Origin: Bacteroidota bacterium
GTDB taxonomy: Bacteria > Bacteroidota > Bacteroidia > B-17B0 > Aurantibacillaceae
Direction: 5' to 3'
Assembly: GCA_016708845.1 (NCBI GenBank)
Contig: JADJFB010000001.1
Span: 186,001 to 250,000, forward strand
Length of the DNA: 64,000 bases
In this document: positions 34,635 through 44,953 of the stretch, piece by piece
How positions within the stretch are numbered: the stretch's first letter is position 1
Layout: every line of letters begins with the position of its first letter
Notes under the pieces: model-generated
Databases searched by the model: none
What the model was told of the DNA's origin: nothing
The model's input: the letters and a program-made list of their open reading frames with translations, nothing else
Made by a program: the position numbers and the translations under genes

Positions 34635-37600
34635 ATGTTAAGAAAAATTTACTTTTCAGTCGTAACACTTTTACTAGCCAGCGCATCAGTATTGGCGCAA
34701 AACAACGGTGGTGCTATCAAGGTTTTACTAAAAGATAAAACAAATGGAGAATCTATTCCTTTTGCGAACGTTGTAGCCTACCAAGGTGGCGTGCAGGTTG
34801 GCGTTGGAACGACAGATATGGATGGTTATGCTACTATTAAACCATTATCTCCAGGTAAATATGATGTAAAAGGTGTTTATGTTGGATATCAACCAGCTTT
34901 AAGTACTGGTGTTATCGTTGGTGAAGCTAAAACCGCATACGTAACTCTTGAGTTATCAAACGGAGAAGGTGTGAAATTAGACGAGGTACAGGTTATTGCT
35001 TATCAAGAACCATTGATTGATGGTGATATGAAATCTGGTGGTACTGTAACTAGAGAAGAGTACCAAAATATGGCTACTAAAAATATTAACTCAGTTGCTG
35101 CAACAACTGCTGGTGTTTACCAAGCTGATGAGGGTAGTGCTTTAAATGTTCGTGGTGGTCGTTCTTCTTCTACTATTTATTTCGTAGATGGAGTTAAAAC
35201 AATTGGTGGTTTAGGTGTTCCTCAACAAGGCGTTGAGCAATTAAACGTTATTACGGGTGGTGTTCCTGCTCAATATGGTGATGCAACTTCAGGTATTATC
35301 TCAGTTACAACTCGTGGACCTCAAAGTAAATTTGCTGGTGGAGTCGAGTTAATCTCTTCTCAATTAACTGATAAATATGGTTACAACTCTTTAGGTTTTT
35401 CTTTAGGTGGTCCAATTTGGCAAAAAAGAGATTCAACTGGTCAAAAGAAACCGATTATAGGATTCTTCCTATCTGGACAAGGAACTTATGAAAAAGATCC
35501 TGATCCTTCTTATGTTAAATTATGGAAATTAAATGATGATAAATTAGCGCAAATCGAACAGAATCCTTTAAAAGTTGTTACGATTGGTTCTGAAGACAAA
35601 TTTTATCGTGCTTTAGATTATATTACTAAAGCTGATATGGTTCAAACTCCAGTTCGTCCTAATGCAGCTAGTCGCGCAATTCAATTAAATGGTAATATCA
35701 AATATCAAGTTGCTCCAAATACTGTTTTACAAATAGGTGGTAACTTTGATTACAATAATAGACACGATTTTGTTTATGGCTATTCTTTATTTAATGCATC
35801 TAATAACCCTCAGGCGATAGACAATACTTGGAGAGCTTATGCAAAAATTAGTCAAAAATTTGGTGCTGCACAATCAGGTTCTGAAAAGGAAAAATCTCAA
35901 TCTGCAGTTTCTAATGCATTCTTTACTTTTTTAGCTAGTTATGAGAAGAGTAAAACTGTAAATCAAGATGACACACACAAAGATAAAATCTTCCGTTACG
36001 GGTATCAAGGAAAATATAATTTTACTGTAGATACTACTACAAACTATCGAATTAAATATGATAGTAATAACAATAAGTACTATTTAGATTATCAAGGTTT
36101 AGTTACAGGGCCTGTTACTTTTGAGAGAAGCGAATTAAATCCAATTACCGCAAATTATTCTAGCCAAGTATTTAATTATAGAGGTACTTTACCATCTATT
36201 AATGCTGCACAAAACGATAACGCTTTCGTTAATGGAGATAGCCCTTCAAATATTAATAGTTTATTCTTTTCTTCTGGTCGTCAATCTAGAAGTTATGGAG
36301 TAACTGAATCTACTCAATTACGTTTTGCTTCTAGTTTCTCTGCTGACTTTAAAAACCACGCTATAATGGTGGGTGTTGAATACGATCAACGTGATCAAAG
36401 TGGATATTTTGTTTCTCCAAATGAATTATGGGAGCGTATGAGATTTTTAACTAACGCTCACTTAGTTTCTTTAGATACTACTGTAGCTAATACAATAATC
36501 ATCCCTGGTACTGCAGCAACAGGTGGTTTAGATTTACATTACCACAGATATTCATATGATGTTACTAAACAAAATCAAATTGATAAATCTTTAAGAGCTT
36601 CAATGGGATTAGGAGCAGACAATCAAACATTTATTAATACAGATGCACTTTCTCCAGATGATTTATCATTGGATATGTTTAGTGCGCAAGATTTATTACA
36701 AAATGGAATTAATCCTTTAGTAGATTATTATGGATTTGACTATTTAGGTAACAGAGATAAAAATGCTACTAACTTGGATAAGTTCTTAAATAATAAAGAC
36801 GAAAATGGCAATCAGACATTAAACGTAGGTGGGTATAAACCAATTTATGTAGCTGGTTATATTCAAGATAAATTTGACTTTAAAGATTTGAAGTTCAACG
36901 TAGGTATTCGTGTGGATCGTTTTGATGCAAATCAAAAAAGTTTTAAAAGATCCGTTTTTGTTTCAAGAAGCATATACAGCTGGCGAGAAATCTGAAGGAA
37001 AACCAGAAAATATTAAAAGCGATTATGTAGTTTATGTTGATAATTTAAATAGTTTAAATGTTGTTGGTTACCGTCATACAGATGAAAAAACTCAAACAAC
37101 AACTTGGTATAATAATGAAGGTAAAGAAATTTCAGATCCTAAGTTATTAGTAAACGATGGTAAATTAACACCTTGGTTAAAAGACGCTGATTATGCTAGC
37201 AAAAATGCATTTAGTACTGCTGCATTTAAAGATTATAAACCACAAATTAATGTGATGCCTCGTGTGGCTTTCTCGTTCCCTATTTCTGACGTTGCTAATT
37301 TCTTCGCACATTATGACGTTTTAACTCAAAGACCAAGCGATGGTTTAATGAGATTTGACCCAAAAAATTATTATTTCATTAATTCTACGGCAAGTCCTTT
37401 TATTACAAACTCTAACTTAAAGCCTGAGAAAACAATTGATTACGAATTAGGATATCAGCAAATTTTAAATCAAAAGAAAAATGCATCATTAAAAGTAACT
37501 GCATTTTACAGAGAGCTTAGAGATCAAATTACACAAATTTCAATGTCAAATGCATATCCTAGAACATACCAAACTTATGCTAATAAAGATTTTGGTACTG

Positions 37601-38337
37601 TAAAAGGATTAAGTGCTGAGTTTGATTTAAGAAGAACAGGTGGAATTTCATTAACTGCAAACTATACTTTGCAATTTGCTGAAGGATCTGGTTCTAATGC
37701 TAATTCAGGTGCTAACTTAGCTAACTCTGATCAACCTAATTTACGTATTACTTTACCTTTAGATTATGACCAACGTCATACAATCACATTAAACTTCGAT
37801 TACCGTTTTGGTGAAGGAAAAGACTACAAAGGCCCTCAGTTTAATCGTAAGAAAAAAGGAGAGCAACAAACTGTACAAATATTACAAAATGTTGGAGCTA
37901 ACTTAATTTTCCGTATTGGTTCTGGAACACCATACACTCGTGACGTTGCAGCTTCTCCAATTGGTGGAAGAACTCAAATTAACGGATCTGTAAACGGTTC
38001 TTATAAGCCTTGGCAATTTAGAACAGATTTAAGAGTTGATAAAAATATTGAGTTATCTTGGGGTAAGAAAGATGACGATAGCAAGAAAACAGCTAACTTA
38101 AATATTTACATTCAAGTATTAAATGTATTAAACAACAGAAATATTTTAGGTGTGTATAACTTTACTGGTAACCCAGATGATGATGGTTATTTAGCATCAG
38201 CTCGAGGTCAATTATTCTTAAACAGTAACCCTTCTACAGCAACATCTTTTACTGATCAATATAACATTTACATTAATAACCCTGGTAATTACGGAAGACC
38301 ACGTACATTCAGAATAGGAGTATTATTAGACTTTTAA
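34635..38337 (+). CDS. TonB-dependent receptor with carboxypeptidase-regulatory domain, frameshifted
   Basis: An outer-membrane TonB-dependent transporter of about 1230 residues. In order: signal peptide ending near VLAQ, a carboxypeptidase-regulatory-like beta domain (about residues 27-110, IPFANVVAYQGGVQVGVGTTDMDGY), the plug (LNVRGGRSSSTIYFVDGVK, GVPAQYGDATSGIISV), and a long barrel ending NNPGNYGRPRTFRIGVLLDF with a terminal aromatic residue. The frame breaks at the A run 36934-36939. Removing one A joins DANQK to VLKDPFLFQEAY, and the two frames otherwise overlap, so it is one gene and probably a sequence error. It is followed after 20 bases by a 1477-residue secreted protein and then a PorV/PorQ-like barrel on the same strand. 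No SusD partner is present, so it is not a classic glycan-uptake pair. The substrate is unknown. Confidence 0.88.
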
Positions 38338-38357
38338 TTATATAAAGAATTTTTATT

Positions 38358-41300
38358 ATGGAAACCATGACTAAGTTAAACAAACATCTATTGATAGCAG
38401 CCATTGCACTAAGTGCTTTGTCAGCTAATGCAAAAGAAAAATATGGCGTTGGTGCAAGAACAGCAGCTCCTCAAAAAGTTTTGGCTGGATGCTCTCCTGC
38501 TCAAGCTTCTGCCGAACTTGCTGTTAATAACGTAAGAACCCTAATATTTTCCGGATCGGATATGTGGTGGGATTTATTTGGTACACAAAATGCCAGATAT
38601 ACTATTCCTAAAGGTGAAGACTTGTCTAAACTTCCTAATTCTAACTTTGCGGGTAACGTTTGGTTTGGTGGTGTTGATATTGGTGGGCAATTAAAATTAG
38701 CTGCTCAAACCTATCGTCAATCACAATCAGGTGGTATTAGTTTTTGGACTGGTCCATTAAGTACGGGCGATGCTTCTGTTTCTTCAGATGTTTGTCAAAA
38801 ATATGACAGAATATTTAAGTTAACTCGTGCTGAAGTGGATGAATTTACTTTAGCTGGAGGTGAATTGACTTCAAATATTAAAAATTGGCCAGGTAATGGA
38901 GATATCTCTTTAAACCAGGATCAACAATTAGCGCCATATATTGATATTAATGCTGATGGTGTTTATACACCAGAAGCTGGTGATTATCCTTCTTATGATG
39001 TTTATAACAGCGGCTTAAAAGATAATTTAGGTGTTTGTAAAGCGAGAGTTTTTGGTGACGAAACATTATGGTGGGTATACAACGATAATGGTAATAACCA
39101 TGGTAATGGAGGTAAAGCAATTGGTATGGAAATTCGTGCTCAAGCATTTGCTTTCAAAACTACAGATGAAATTAACAACATGACCTTTTATAACTATCAA
39201 TTAATCAATCGTTCATCTTTTGCATTGTATGATACTTATATGACTGTTTGGACAGATGCCGATTTAGGTTATTATGGTGATGATTATATTGGATGTGATG
39301 TTAAAAGAGGTTTAGGTTATATTTACAATGCCGATGCAAACGATGAATCAATTGCTGGAACACCAGGATATGGTTCTTTTTGTCCGGCTTTAGGTTGTGA
39401 CTTCTTTCAAGGCCCAATTAATACTGCCGATGGAGTTGACAATGATGGAGATATCTTAGTTGATGAGCCAGGTGAGCAAATGGGAATGACAAAGTTCTTA
39501 TATTTTAACAACTCTTTTGCCGGTGTTCCTTTACAAACAACTGACCCTGATAATGCTTCTCAGTATTATGGTTACATGACTGGCTTCTGGAGAGATGGAA
39601 CACCATTTACATGTGGTGGAAATGGTTACGGTGGTTCTATTCAAACTAGTTTCGTTTATCCAGCCGATACATACACCAATGGTCCTTGTGCTGGCACTTG
39701 GGAAGAAACTACTACGCCTGGTGACAGACGTTTCATGCAATCTTCAGGTCCTTTTATTTTACAACCTGGCGCTGTTAACTATATTACTGTTGGTTTGCCT
39801 TGGGCTAGAACAACTTCTACAGATCCAAAGGCATCTATTCCTTTGTTAAAAATTGCTGATGATAAAGCACAGGCTTTATTTGATAACTGTTTCCGCGTTT
39901 TAAGTGGACCAGAAGCTCCAGATTTAACTATTCAAGAGCTAAATAATGAGTTAATTATTTATTTCTCTAATAAACCAGCTTCTAATAACTATTTAAATCA
40001 ATACAAAGAATTAGATGTTACAATTCAAGCTGATCCATCACACTTTCCTAACATTGATAATTACTACCGTTTCGAAGGGTATAAATTATATCAATTAAAA
40101 AACAATTCAATTGTACAAGAAGAATTAAATGACCCTTCGAAAGCTAAATTAGTATTCAATTGTGATTTGCAAAATGGTATTACTCGTTTAGTAAACTATG
40201 AATTTGACGCAACAACTGGTGGAGATGTTCCTTCAGTAAAAGTTGAAACAAATGATAATAGTGATAAAGGAGTTAAATCAACTTTTCACTTTACCCAAGA
40301 TTTATTCTCTTTATCATCAGATAAAAAAGTTGTAAATAATAAAGAGTACTATTTCTTCTGCGTAGCGTATGGATATAATCAGTATGGTGAATATAAAGAG
40401 GACCAAGTTTGGACTGCTTTAGATGTTGCAAGTTCTGAAGGTCAAAAACGTCCTTATTTAGAAGGCCGTAAATCTAAAAAAGCATATGGTATTCCTCATA
40501 ATCCAGCTCCTGAAAAAGATGGTACAATTGCGAATTCTGCTTATGGTTACGGACCAAAAATTACTCGTGTTGAAGGACAAGGTAATGGTGGTAATTATTT
40601 AGAATTAACACAAGCTTCAATGGAGGCAATTGTTGCCAATGGAAATAGTGTTAAAGAAATTACCTACGAAAATGGACGTGGACCAGTAAATATTAAAGTG
40701 GTTGACCCATTAAATGTTCCAAACTCTGTATTTACAATTGCATTAATAAACAGAAACTGGTATCACACTGATACAACAAGTTTGTCAGTAAATTTAGATA
40801 CAATGGCAACAGACCCTTGCAGAACTAGCGCATTTCATAAATTACGCCCTTACAATAAATTATCTTTAACTAACAACGCACCAGATGGTTATGTAGATCA
40901 AGATACTGCAACTTGGGTATTAAAAGATGTAAATAGCTTAAAAGAATACTACCCTTGTAAATCAATTAGAATCGGAGAAGAGTATTATTTCTCAGAGCTA
41001 GGTTTATCTGTTCAAATTGGTGGAGCTAATGATATTGCACATATTGGTTTCCCTTATGATGTTGCAAAAGATAAAATCATGAAACCAGGAGATTTTATGG
41101 GTGGAGCATCGTATTTTGCCAATTCATCTCAATCTTGGTTATCTGCTGTTGGTGATATTGATGGCGCAACTCCATTTAACTGGATTAGATCTGGTAATTT
41201 TAAGGACCAAGATGATGCTGGATTAAATGACTATGAAACTAGTAATGCGTATTCTGGAACAAACCCAATCTTTGCTGATGAAAATCAATATTTTGAATCT

Positions 41301-42791
41301 ACTTTAGGTGGTACTTGGGCTCCTTATGCTTTATGCGCCGCTAGTAAAACAAATAATGTTGGAGCTCCTGCACATGGTGGTTTAGTAAATACAGCTGGTG
41401 GTTCTGCTACATTATTGCAAACCTATGATCTAAGAACATTAGCTAGTGTTGACATTGTATTCACAAAAGATAAGAGTAAATGGACACGTTGCCTTGTTTT
41501 GGAAGAAAATGATGAGCCTAGTTCTATTGCTACTGGTGCTAGAAAATTAGAGCCAAGAAGAAGAAAATCAGTGGATAAACAAGGTATTGCTTTAGGTGAC
41601 CCAGGTTGTAATACAGCTGAGGCATCCTTTGACTCAGTTCCGGGATTTGCTTTCCAAACTGGTTTATCTTGGTTCCCAGGTTATGCTATTAACCTAGAAA
41701 CTGGAGAAAGATTAAACATTGCATTTGGAGAAGATTCTTACCAAGTTAATAATAATGGTGATGATATGATGTGGAATCCAAACGATGTAGTATCTGAACA
41801 AACATACAGATATGCATTTGGAGGAAGACATTATATTTATGTATTTGGTAATAACAGAAGTGGTACAACTTATAGCCATGCGTTTGCTCCAGCAGCCCTT
41901 AAAAATAAATTAATTGGATCAGGTACTTATGAATCTAGCTTCCATGATTTAGCTTTTACTTACAAGTGGGCTTACCAAACAACTATTGGAACGGCTACAA
42001 CATTTGTGAAAAATAGTGCTAACGTAGCATTAACAAATTTCTGGACTGATGCGATGTGGGTAAATATTCCAGTAACAGTTGATTCTCGTTATAACTTTAA
42101 AAACCCTGCAGATATGCCTTGTGACGCAAGAGTATCATTAAGAGTTAAAAAAGCATACAGACCTGCATACGCTTCTAAAACAGCTATTGATAGTTCTTTA
42201 TATACTGCATCAGGAGTTGTAAATGCTGGTGGAACGGCACTTAATGTTAACTGGGCACCAAATATTAGACCTTTCTTTGGTAACTCTGCAGCTGCTGTGA
42301 ATGCACTTTTAAAATTACCAAAAGAGATGGCTTCTACACCTGCTAACAATAACTTTGGATTATACAGATTTAGCACTGATGATATTTTCTCAGAGATTAA
42401 TAATGTAAACAAAGGTAAATCTGCTTTAGATTTAATAAATGTAGTACCTAATCCTTATTATGCTTACTCTACATACGAATCAGGTAGAATTGATAATCGT
42501 ATCAGAATTACAAACTTACCTAATAAATGTAAAATCAAAATCTTTACATTAAACGGTACATTAGTAAGAACATTTGATAGAGATGTTAGTGGTCAGGAAG
42601 ATATTATCGTTAATGAATCTGATTTTACTCGTTCAAAACGCTTACCATATCAAGATTGGGATTTAAAAAATCAAAGCGGCATTTCTGTAGCTAGTGGTTT
42701 GTATATTATACACGTTGATGTACCAGGTGTTGGAGAGAAAATATTGAAATGGTTTGGAGTTATGAGACCTTTAGATTTACAAAGTTACTAG
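38358..42791 (+). CDS. Very large secreted protein of unknown function, T9SS-like tail
   Basis: A 1477-residue secreted protein that I cannot assign to a studied family. It begins with a signal peptide (LLIAAIALSALSANA). The long body is rich in Gly, Asn, Asp and aromatic residues, with acidic loops such as DINADGVYTPEAGD and DGVDNDGDILVDEPGE that resemble calcium-binding loops. The C-terminus, from NVVPNPYYAYST through FTLNGTLVRTF to GLYIIHVDVPG, resembles a FlgD-like or T9SS sorting domain. Cell-surface display or secretion through T9SS is likely. Two start codons are possible (38358 and 38367, three codons apart). It lies between the TonB-dependent receptor and the PorV/PorQ-like gene, 28 bases before the latter, so the three are likely one operon. 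It could be a receptor accessory, an adhesin or a structural protein. Confidence 0.7.
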   Translation: METMTKLNKHLLIAAIALSALSANAKEKYGVGARTAAPQKVLAGCSPAQASAELAVNNVRTLIFSGSDMWWDLFGTQNARYTIPKGEDLSKLPNSNFAGNVWFGGVDIGGQLKLAAQTYRQSQSGGISFWTGPLSTGDASVSSDVCQKYDRIFKLTRAEVDEFTLAGGELTSNIKNWPGNGDISLNQDQQLAPYIDINADGVYTPEAGDYPSYDVYNSGLKDNLGVCKARVFGDETLWWVYNDNGNNHGNGGKAIGMEIRAQAFAFKTTDEINNMTFYNYQLINRSSFALYDTYMTVWTDADLGYYGDDYIGCDVKRGLGYIYNADANDESIAGTPGYGSFCPALGCDFFQGPINTADGVDNDGDILVDEPGEQMGMTKFLYFNNSFAGVPLQTTDPDNASQYYGYMTGFWRDGTPFTCGGNGYGGSIQTSFVYPADTYTNGPCAGTWEETTTPGDRRFMQSSGPFILQPGAVNYITVGLPWARTTSTDPKASIPLLKIADDKAQALFDNCFRVLSGPEAPDLTIQELNNELIIYFSNKPASNNYLNQYKELDVTIQADPSHFPNIDNYYRFEGYKLYQLKNNSIVQEELNDPSKAKLVFNCDLQNGITRLVNYEFDATTGGDVPSVKVETNDNSDKGVKSTFHFTQDLFSLSSDKKVVNNKEYYFFCVAYGYNQYGEYKEDQVWTALDVASSEGQKRPYLEGRKSKKAYGIPHNPAPEKDGTIANSAYGYGPKITRVEGQGNGGNYLELTQASMEAIVANGNSVKEITYENGRGPVNIKVVDPLNVPNSVFTIALINRNWYHTDTTSLSVNLDTMATDPCRTSAFHKLRPYNKLSLTNNAPDGYVDQDTATWVLKDVNSLKEYYPCKSIRIGEEYYFSELGLSVQIGGANDIAHIGFPYDVAKDKIMKPGDFMGGASYFANSSQSWLSAVGDIDGATPFNWIRSGNFKDQDDAGLNDYETSNAYSGTNPIFADENQYFESTLGGTWAPYALCAASKTNNVGAPAHGGLVNTAGGSATLLQTYDLRTLASVDIVFTKDKSKWTRCLVLEENDEPSSIATGARKLEPRRRKSVDKQGIALGDPGCNTAEASFDSVPGFAFQTGLSWFPGYAINLETGERLNIAFGEDSYQVNNNGDDMMWNPNDVVSEQTYRYAFGGRHYIYVFGNNRSGTTYSHAFAPAALKNKLIGSGTYESSFHDLAFTYKWAYQTTIGTATTFVKNSANVALTNFWTDAMWVNIPVTVDSRYNFKNPADMPCDARVSLRVKKAYRPAYASKTAIDSSLYTASGVVNAGGTALNVNWAPNIRPFFGNSAAAVNALLKLPKEMASTPANNNFGLYRFSTDDIFSEINNVNKGKSALDLINVVPNPYYAYSTYESGRIDNRIRITNLPNKCKIKIFTLNGTLVRTFDRDVSGQEDIIVNESDFTRSKRLPYQDWDLKNQSGISVASGLYIIHVDVPGVGEKILKWFGVMRPLDLQSY

Positions 42792-42819
42792 GTATTAAAT
42801 AAGTATTAAAATAAATAAT

Positions 42820-43908
42820 ATGAAGTCATTTATAAATATATCGTTAAGTGTTGTTTTAACAAGTAGTTTAATCGCTACAAGTTTTCAAGCAAATGCAGGT
42901 AATCCTGAACGTGCTGGACAAGCTGGAGCATCTCAATTATTAATAAACCCGTATGCTCGTTCTGCGGGTTGGGCTGGAGCAAATGGAGCTCGTTCAAAAG
43001 GATTAGAGTCTCAATACACTAACGTGGCAGGTATTGCTTACACAAAAAAAACTGAGTTAATGTTTATGCGTTCTGCTTGGTTAGTAGGAACAGGCATTAA
43101 CATCAATACGTTTGGTTTAACTCAAAAAGTTGGCGAAACTGGTGCTATTGGATTAGGAATCATGTCAATTAATGCTGGTAAAATTGAAAGAACTACCGAA
43201 GATCAACCAGAAGGTGGTTTAGGAACTTTTTCTCCTCGTTTCACTAACATTGCTCTATCTTATGCTAAAGGATTTTCTGATAATATCTATGGTGGAATTA
43301 CTGTAAGAGTAATTTCTGAAGGTATTGATAACGTGAAAGCTCAAGGCGTTTCTGTTGATGCGGGAATTCAATACCACACTGGAAAGTATGATAATATCCA
43401 TTTAGGAGTTGCATTGAAAAATGTTGGTCCAAAAATGCAATACAAAGGTGATGGTTTGTCTTCTCAAAAAACAGTTACTAATGCTTATGGTCTTGACTAC
43501 CAATTAACAGGTGCAAATAAATCAGCAGCATTTGAGTTGCCAGCTTTATTAAACATCTCTGGCGCTTATGACATCTATTTATTAAAAGACACAACTGGTA
43601 GAATGAAAACTCACCGTGTTACAATTGCTGCAAACTATACTTCTAACTCTTTTACTAAGGATAATTACTTAGTTGGTTTAGAATATGGTTGGAAAGACAT
43701 GGTAATGGTTCGTGCAGGTATGGCAACTGAAAAAGGTATTTTTCAAGGAGATGCAAATCGTACAACTGCATTTACAGGACCATCTTGTGGAGCAACTGTA
43801 GAGATTCCTTTCGGAGAGAAAAAATCAACAGTTGGCGTAGATTACTCTTACCGTTTTACTAACCCATTTGGTGGAGTTCACTCTTTTGGAGTTAGAATTA
43901 ACTTATAA
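42820..43908 (+). CDS. PorV/PorQ-like outer-membrane barrel protein
   Basis: A 362-residue beta-barrel protein with a signal peptide ending near SFQANA. The start of the mature part, GQAGASQLLINPYARSAGWAGANGA, and the following NVAGIAYTKKTELMF match the PorV/PorQ family of outer-membrane proteins that act with type IX secretion. In that family PorV shuttles T9SS cargo to the attachment complex. The strand pattern ends in VHSFGVRINL with a C-terminal hydrophobic residue. This is a paralogue rather than the main PorV, as far as I can judge from its place. It follows the 1477-residue protein in the same unit, so it may help export or anchor that protein. A terminator hairpin follows. Family call is good; role in this operon is inference. 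Confidence 0.8.
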   Translation: MKSFINISLSVVLTSSLIATSFQANAGNPERAGQAGASQLLINPYARSAGWAGANGARSKGLESQYTNVAGIAYTKKTELMFMRSAWLVGTGININTFGLTQKVGETGAIGLGIMSINAGKIERTTEDQPEGGLGTFSPRFTNIALSYAKGFSDNIYGGITVRVISEGIDNVKAQGVSVDAGIQYHTGKYDNIHLGVALKNVGPKMQYKGDGLSSQKTVTNAYGLDYQLTGANKSAAFELPALLNISGAYDIYLLKDTTGRMKTHRVTIAANYTSNSFTKDNYLVGLEYGWKDMVMVRAGMATEKGIFQGDANRTTAFTGPSCGATVEIPFGEKKSTVGVDYSYRFTNPFGGVHSFGVRINL

Positions 43909-43942
43909 AACTTTTAAAGTTTTTTATTACATATATTTAGAG

Positions 43943-43973
43943 TCCCGAATTTTATTCGGGATTCTTTTATTTT
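43943..43973 (+). terminator. Rho-independent terminator after the receptor operon
   Basis: TCCCGAAT (43943-43950) pairs with ATTCGGGA (43954-43961) with a three-base loop, then a T-rich run to 43973. It separates the PorV/PorQ-like gene from greA. Confidence 0.85.
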
Positions 43974-43989
43974 AAAAACATACATATAA

Positions 43990-44463
43990 ATGGCAACAAT
44001 TGCTTATTACACAGAAGAAGGGTTACAGAAATTAAAAGACGAATTACATCAACTAAGAACTGTAGAACGTAAACTAATAATTAAAGCGATTGCGGACGCA
44101 AGAGATAAAGGCGATCTTTCTGAAAATGCAGAATATGATGCAGCTACAAGCGACCAAGGTTTGTTGGAAATAAAAATTGCTAAAATGGAGGAAATTGTTG
44201 CAAATGCTCGCATTGTTGAAAATTCTAAATTAGATATTACGAAGGTGAGTATTTTAACAACAGTTAAAATCAAAAATTTGAAAAACAACATGGAAATGAA
44301 ATATACCCTTGTTGCCGAAAATGAAGCGGACTTAAAAGCTGCCAAAATATCGATTGACTCACCAATTGGTAAAGCTTTGGTAGGAAAAGGTGTTGGCGAT
44401 AAGGTAGATGTAACAGTTCCCGCTGGTGTTATTCCTTTTGAGATTATTGAAATCACTATTTAA
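43990..44463 (+). CDS. greA: Transcription elongation factor GreA
   Basis: GreA enters the RNA polymerase secondary channel and rescues backtracked complexes by stimulating cleavage of the nascent RNA. The 157-residue product has the N-terminal coiled coil with the tip acidic residues in DARDKGDLSENAEYDAATSD, the family signature. The C-terminal FKBP-like domain ends SPIGKALVGKGVGDKVDV and VIPFEIIEITI. Length is normal. The next gene, a HIT protein, starts 3 bases after the stop, so the two share a transcript. Clear assignment. Confidence 0.96.
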   Translation: MATIAYYTEEGLQKLKDELHQLRTVERKLIIKAIADARDKGDLSENAEYDAATSDQGLLEIKIAKMEEIVANARIVENSKLDITKVSILTTVKIKNLKNNMEMKYTLVAENEADLKAAKISIDSPIGKALVGKGVGDKVDVTVPAGVIPFEIIEITI

Positions 44464-44465
44464 GA

Positions 44466-44858
44466 ATGGCAAGTATATTTTCTAAAATTATAGCTGGAGA
44501 CATACCTTGCTATAAAATTGCTGAAAATGATGATTTTATTGCGTTTTTAGATGTTTTTCCCCTTAAAAAAGGACATACTTTAGTTGTTCCTAAAAAGGAA
44601 GTCGATTATATTTTCGACTTAGATCAGGAAATTTACTCTGGATTAATGAATTTCTCGAAACAAGTTGCTGTTGCTATTAAACAAGCAGTGCCATGTAATC
44701 GTATATCTGTTGGTGTGTTTGGGTTAGAAGTTCCTCATGCGCATGTTCACTTAATTCCCATGAATACAATGAACGATGTAAATTTTGCGAACGAAAAGTT
44801 GAAATTGTCAAAAGAGGAATTCGAACAAATTGCTTCTGAAATAAGAAAGTACATTTAA
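44466..44858 (+). CDS. HIT family protein (histidine triad nucleotide hydrolase)
   Basis: A small cytoplasmic nucleotide hydrolase or transferase of the HIT superfamily, 130 residues. The N-terminus has ASIFSKIIAGDIPCYKIAE with FLDVFPLKKGHTLVVPK, typical of HIT/Hint proteins, and the catalytic histidine triad is VPHAHVHLIPM. Such proteins cleave phosphoramidate-linked nucleotides such as AMP-lysine; a specific physiological substrate is not known here. It is 3 bases after greA, a linkage I recall as common in Bacteroidota. The Cys in the metal-binding loop of some members is not evident. Confidence 0.93.
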   Translation: MASIFSKIIAGDIPCYKIAENDDFIAFLDVFPLKKGHTLVVPKKEVDYIFDLDQEIYSGLMNFSKQVAVAIKQAVPCNRISVGVFGLEVPHAHVHLIPMNTMNDVNFANEKLKLSKEEFEQIASEIRKYI

Positions 44859-44894
44859 CCGACTACCATAATTCACTCACCGTATTTATCATTT

Positions 44895-44931
44895 TTTGAC
44901 GAATCCTCGTTAAGAAAAACAGTTATATTTG
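44895..44931 (+). promoter_or_regulatory. Bacteroidota-type promoter for yidC
   Basis: TATATTTG (44924-44931) fits TAnnTTTG exactly and lies 22 bases before the yidC ATG. TTTG at 44895-44898 is 25 bases upstream of it, slightly long for the -33 element. Confidence 0.6.
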
Positions 44932-44953
44932 CAGCCTAAAATTAATTCCCATC

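Noticed and set aside
38947..39849. Additional frames inside the 1477-residue protein gene on both strands
   Set aside because: Short, without start context or domain features, and fully inside a well-supported coding frame.
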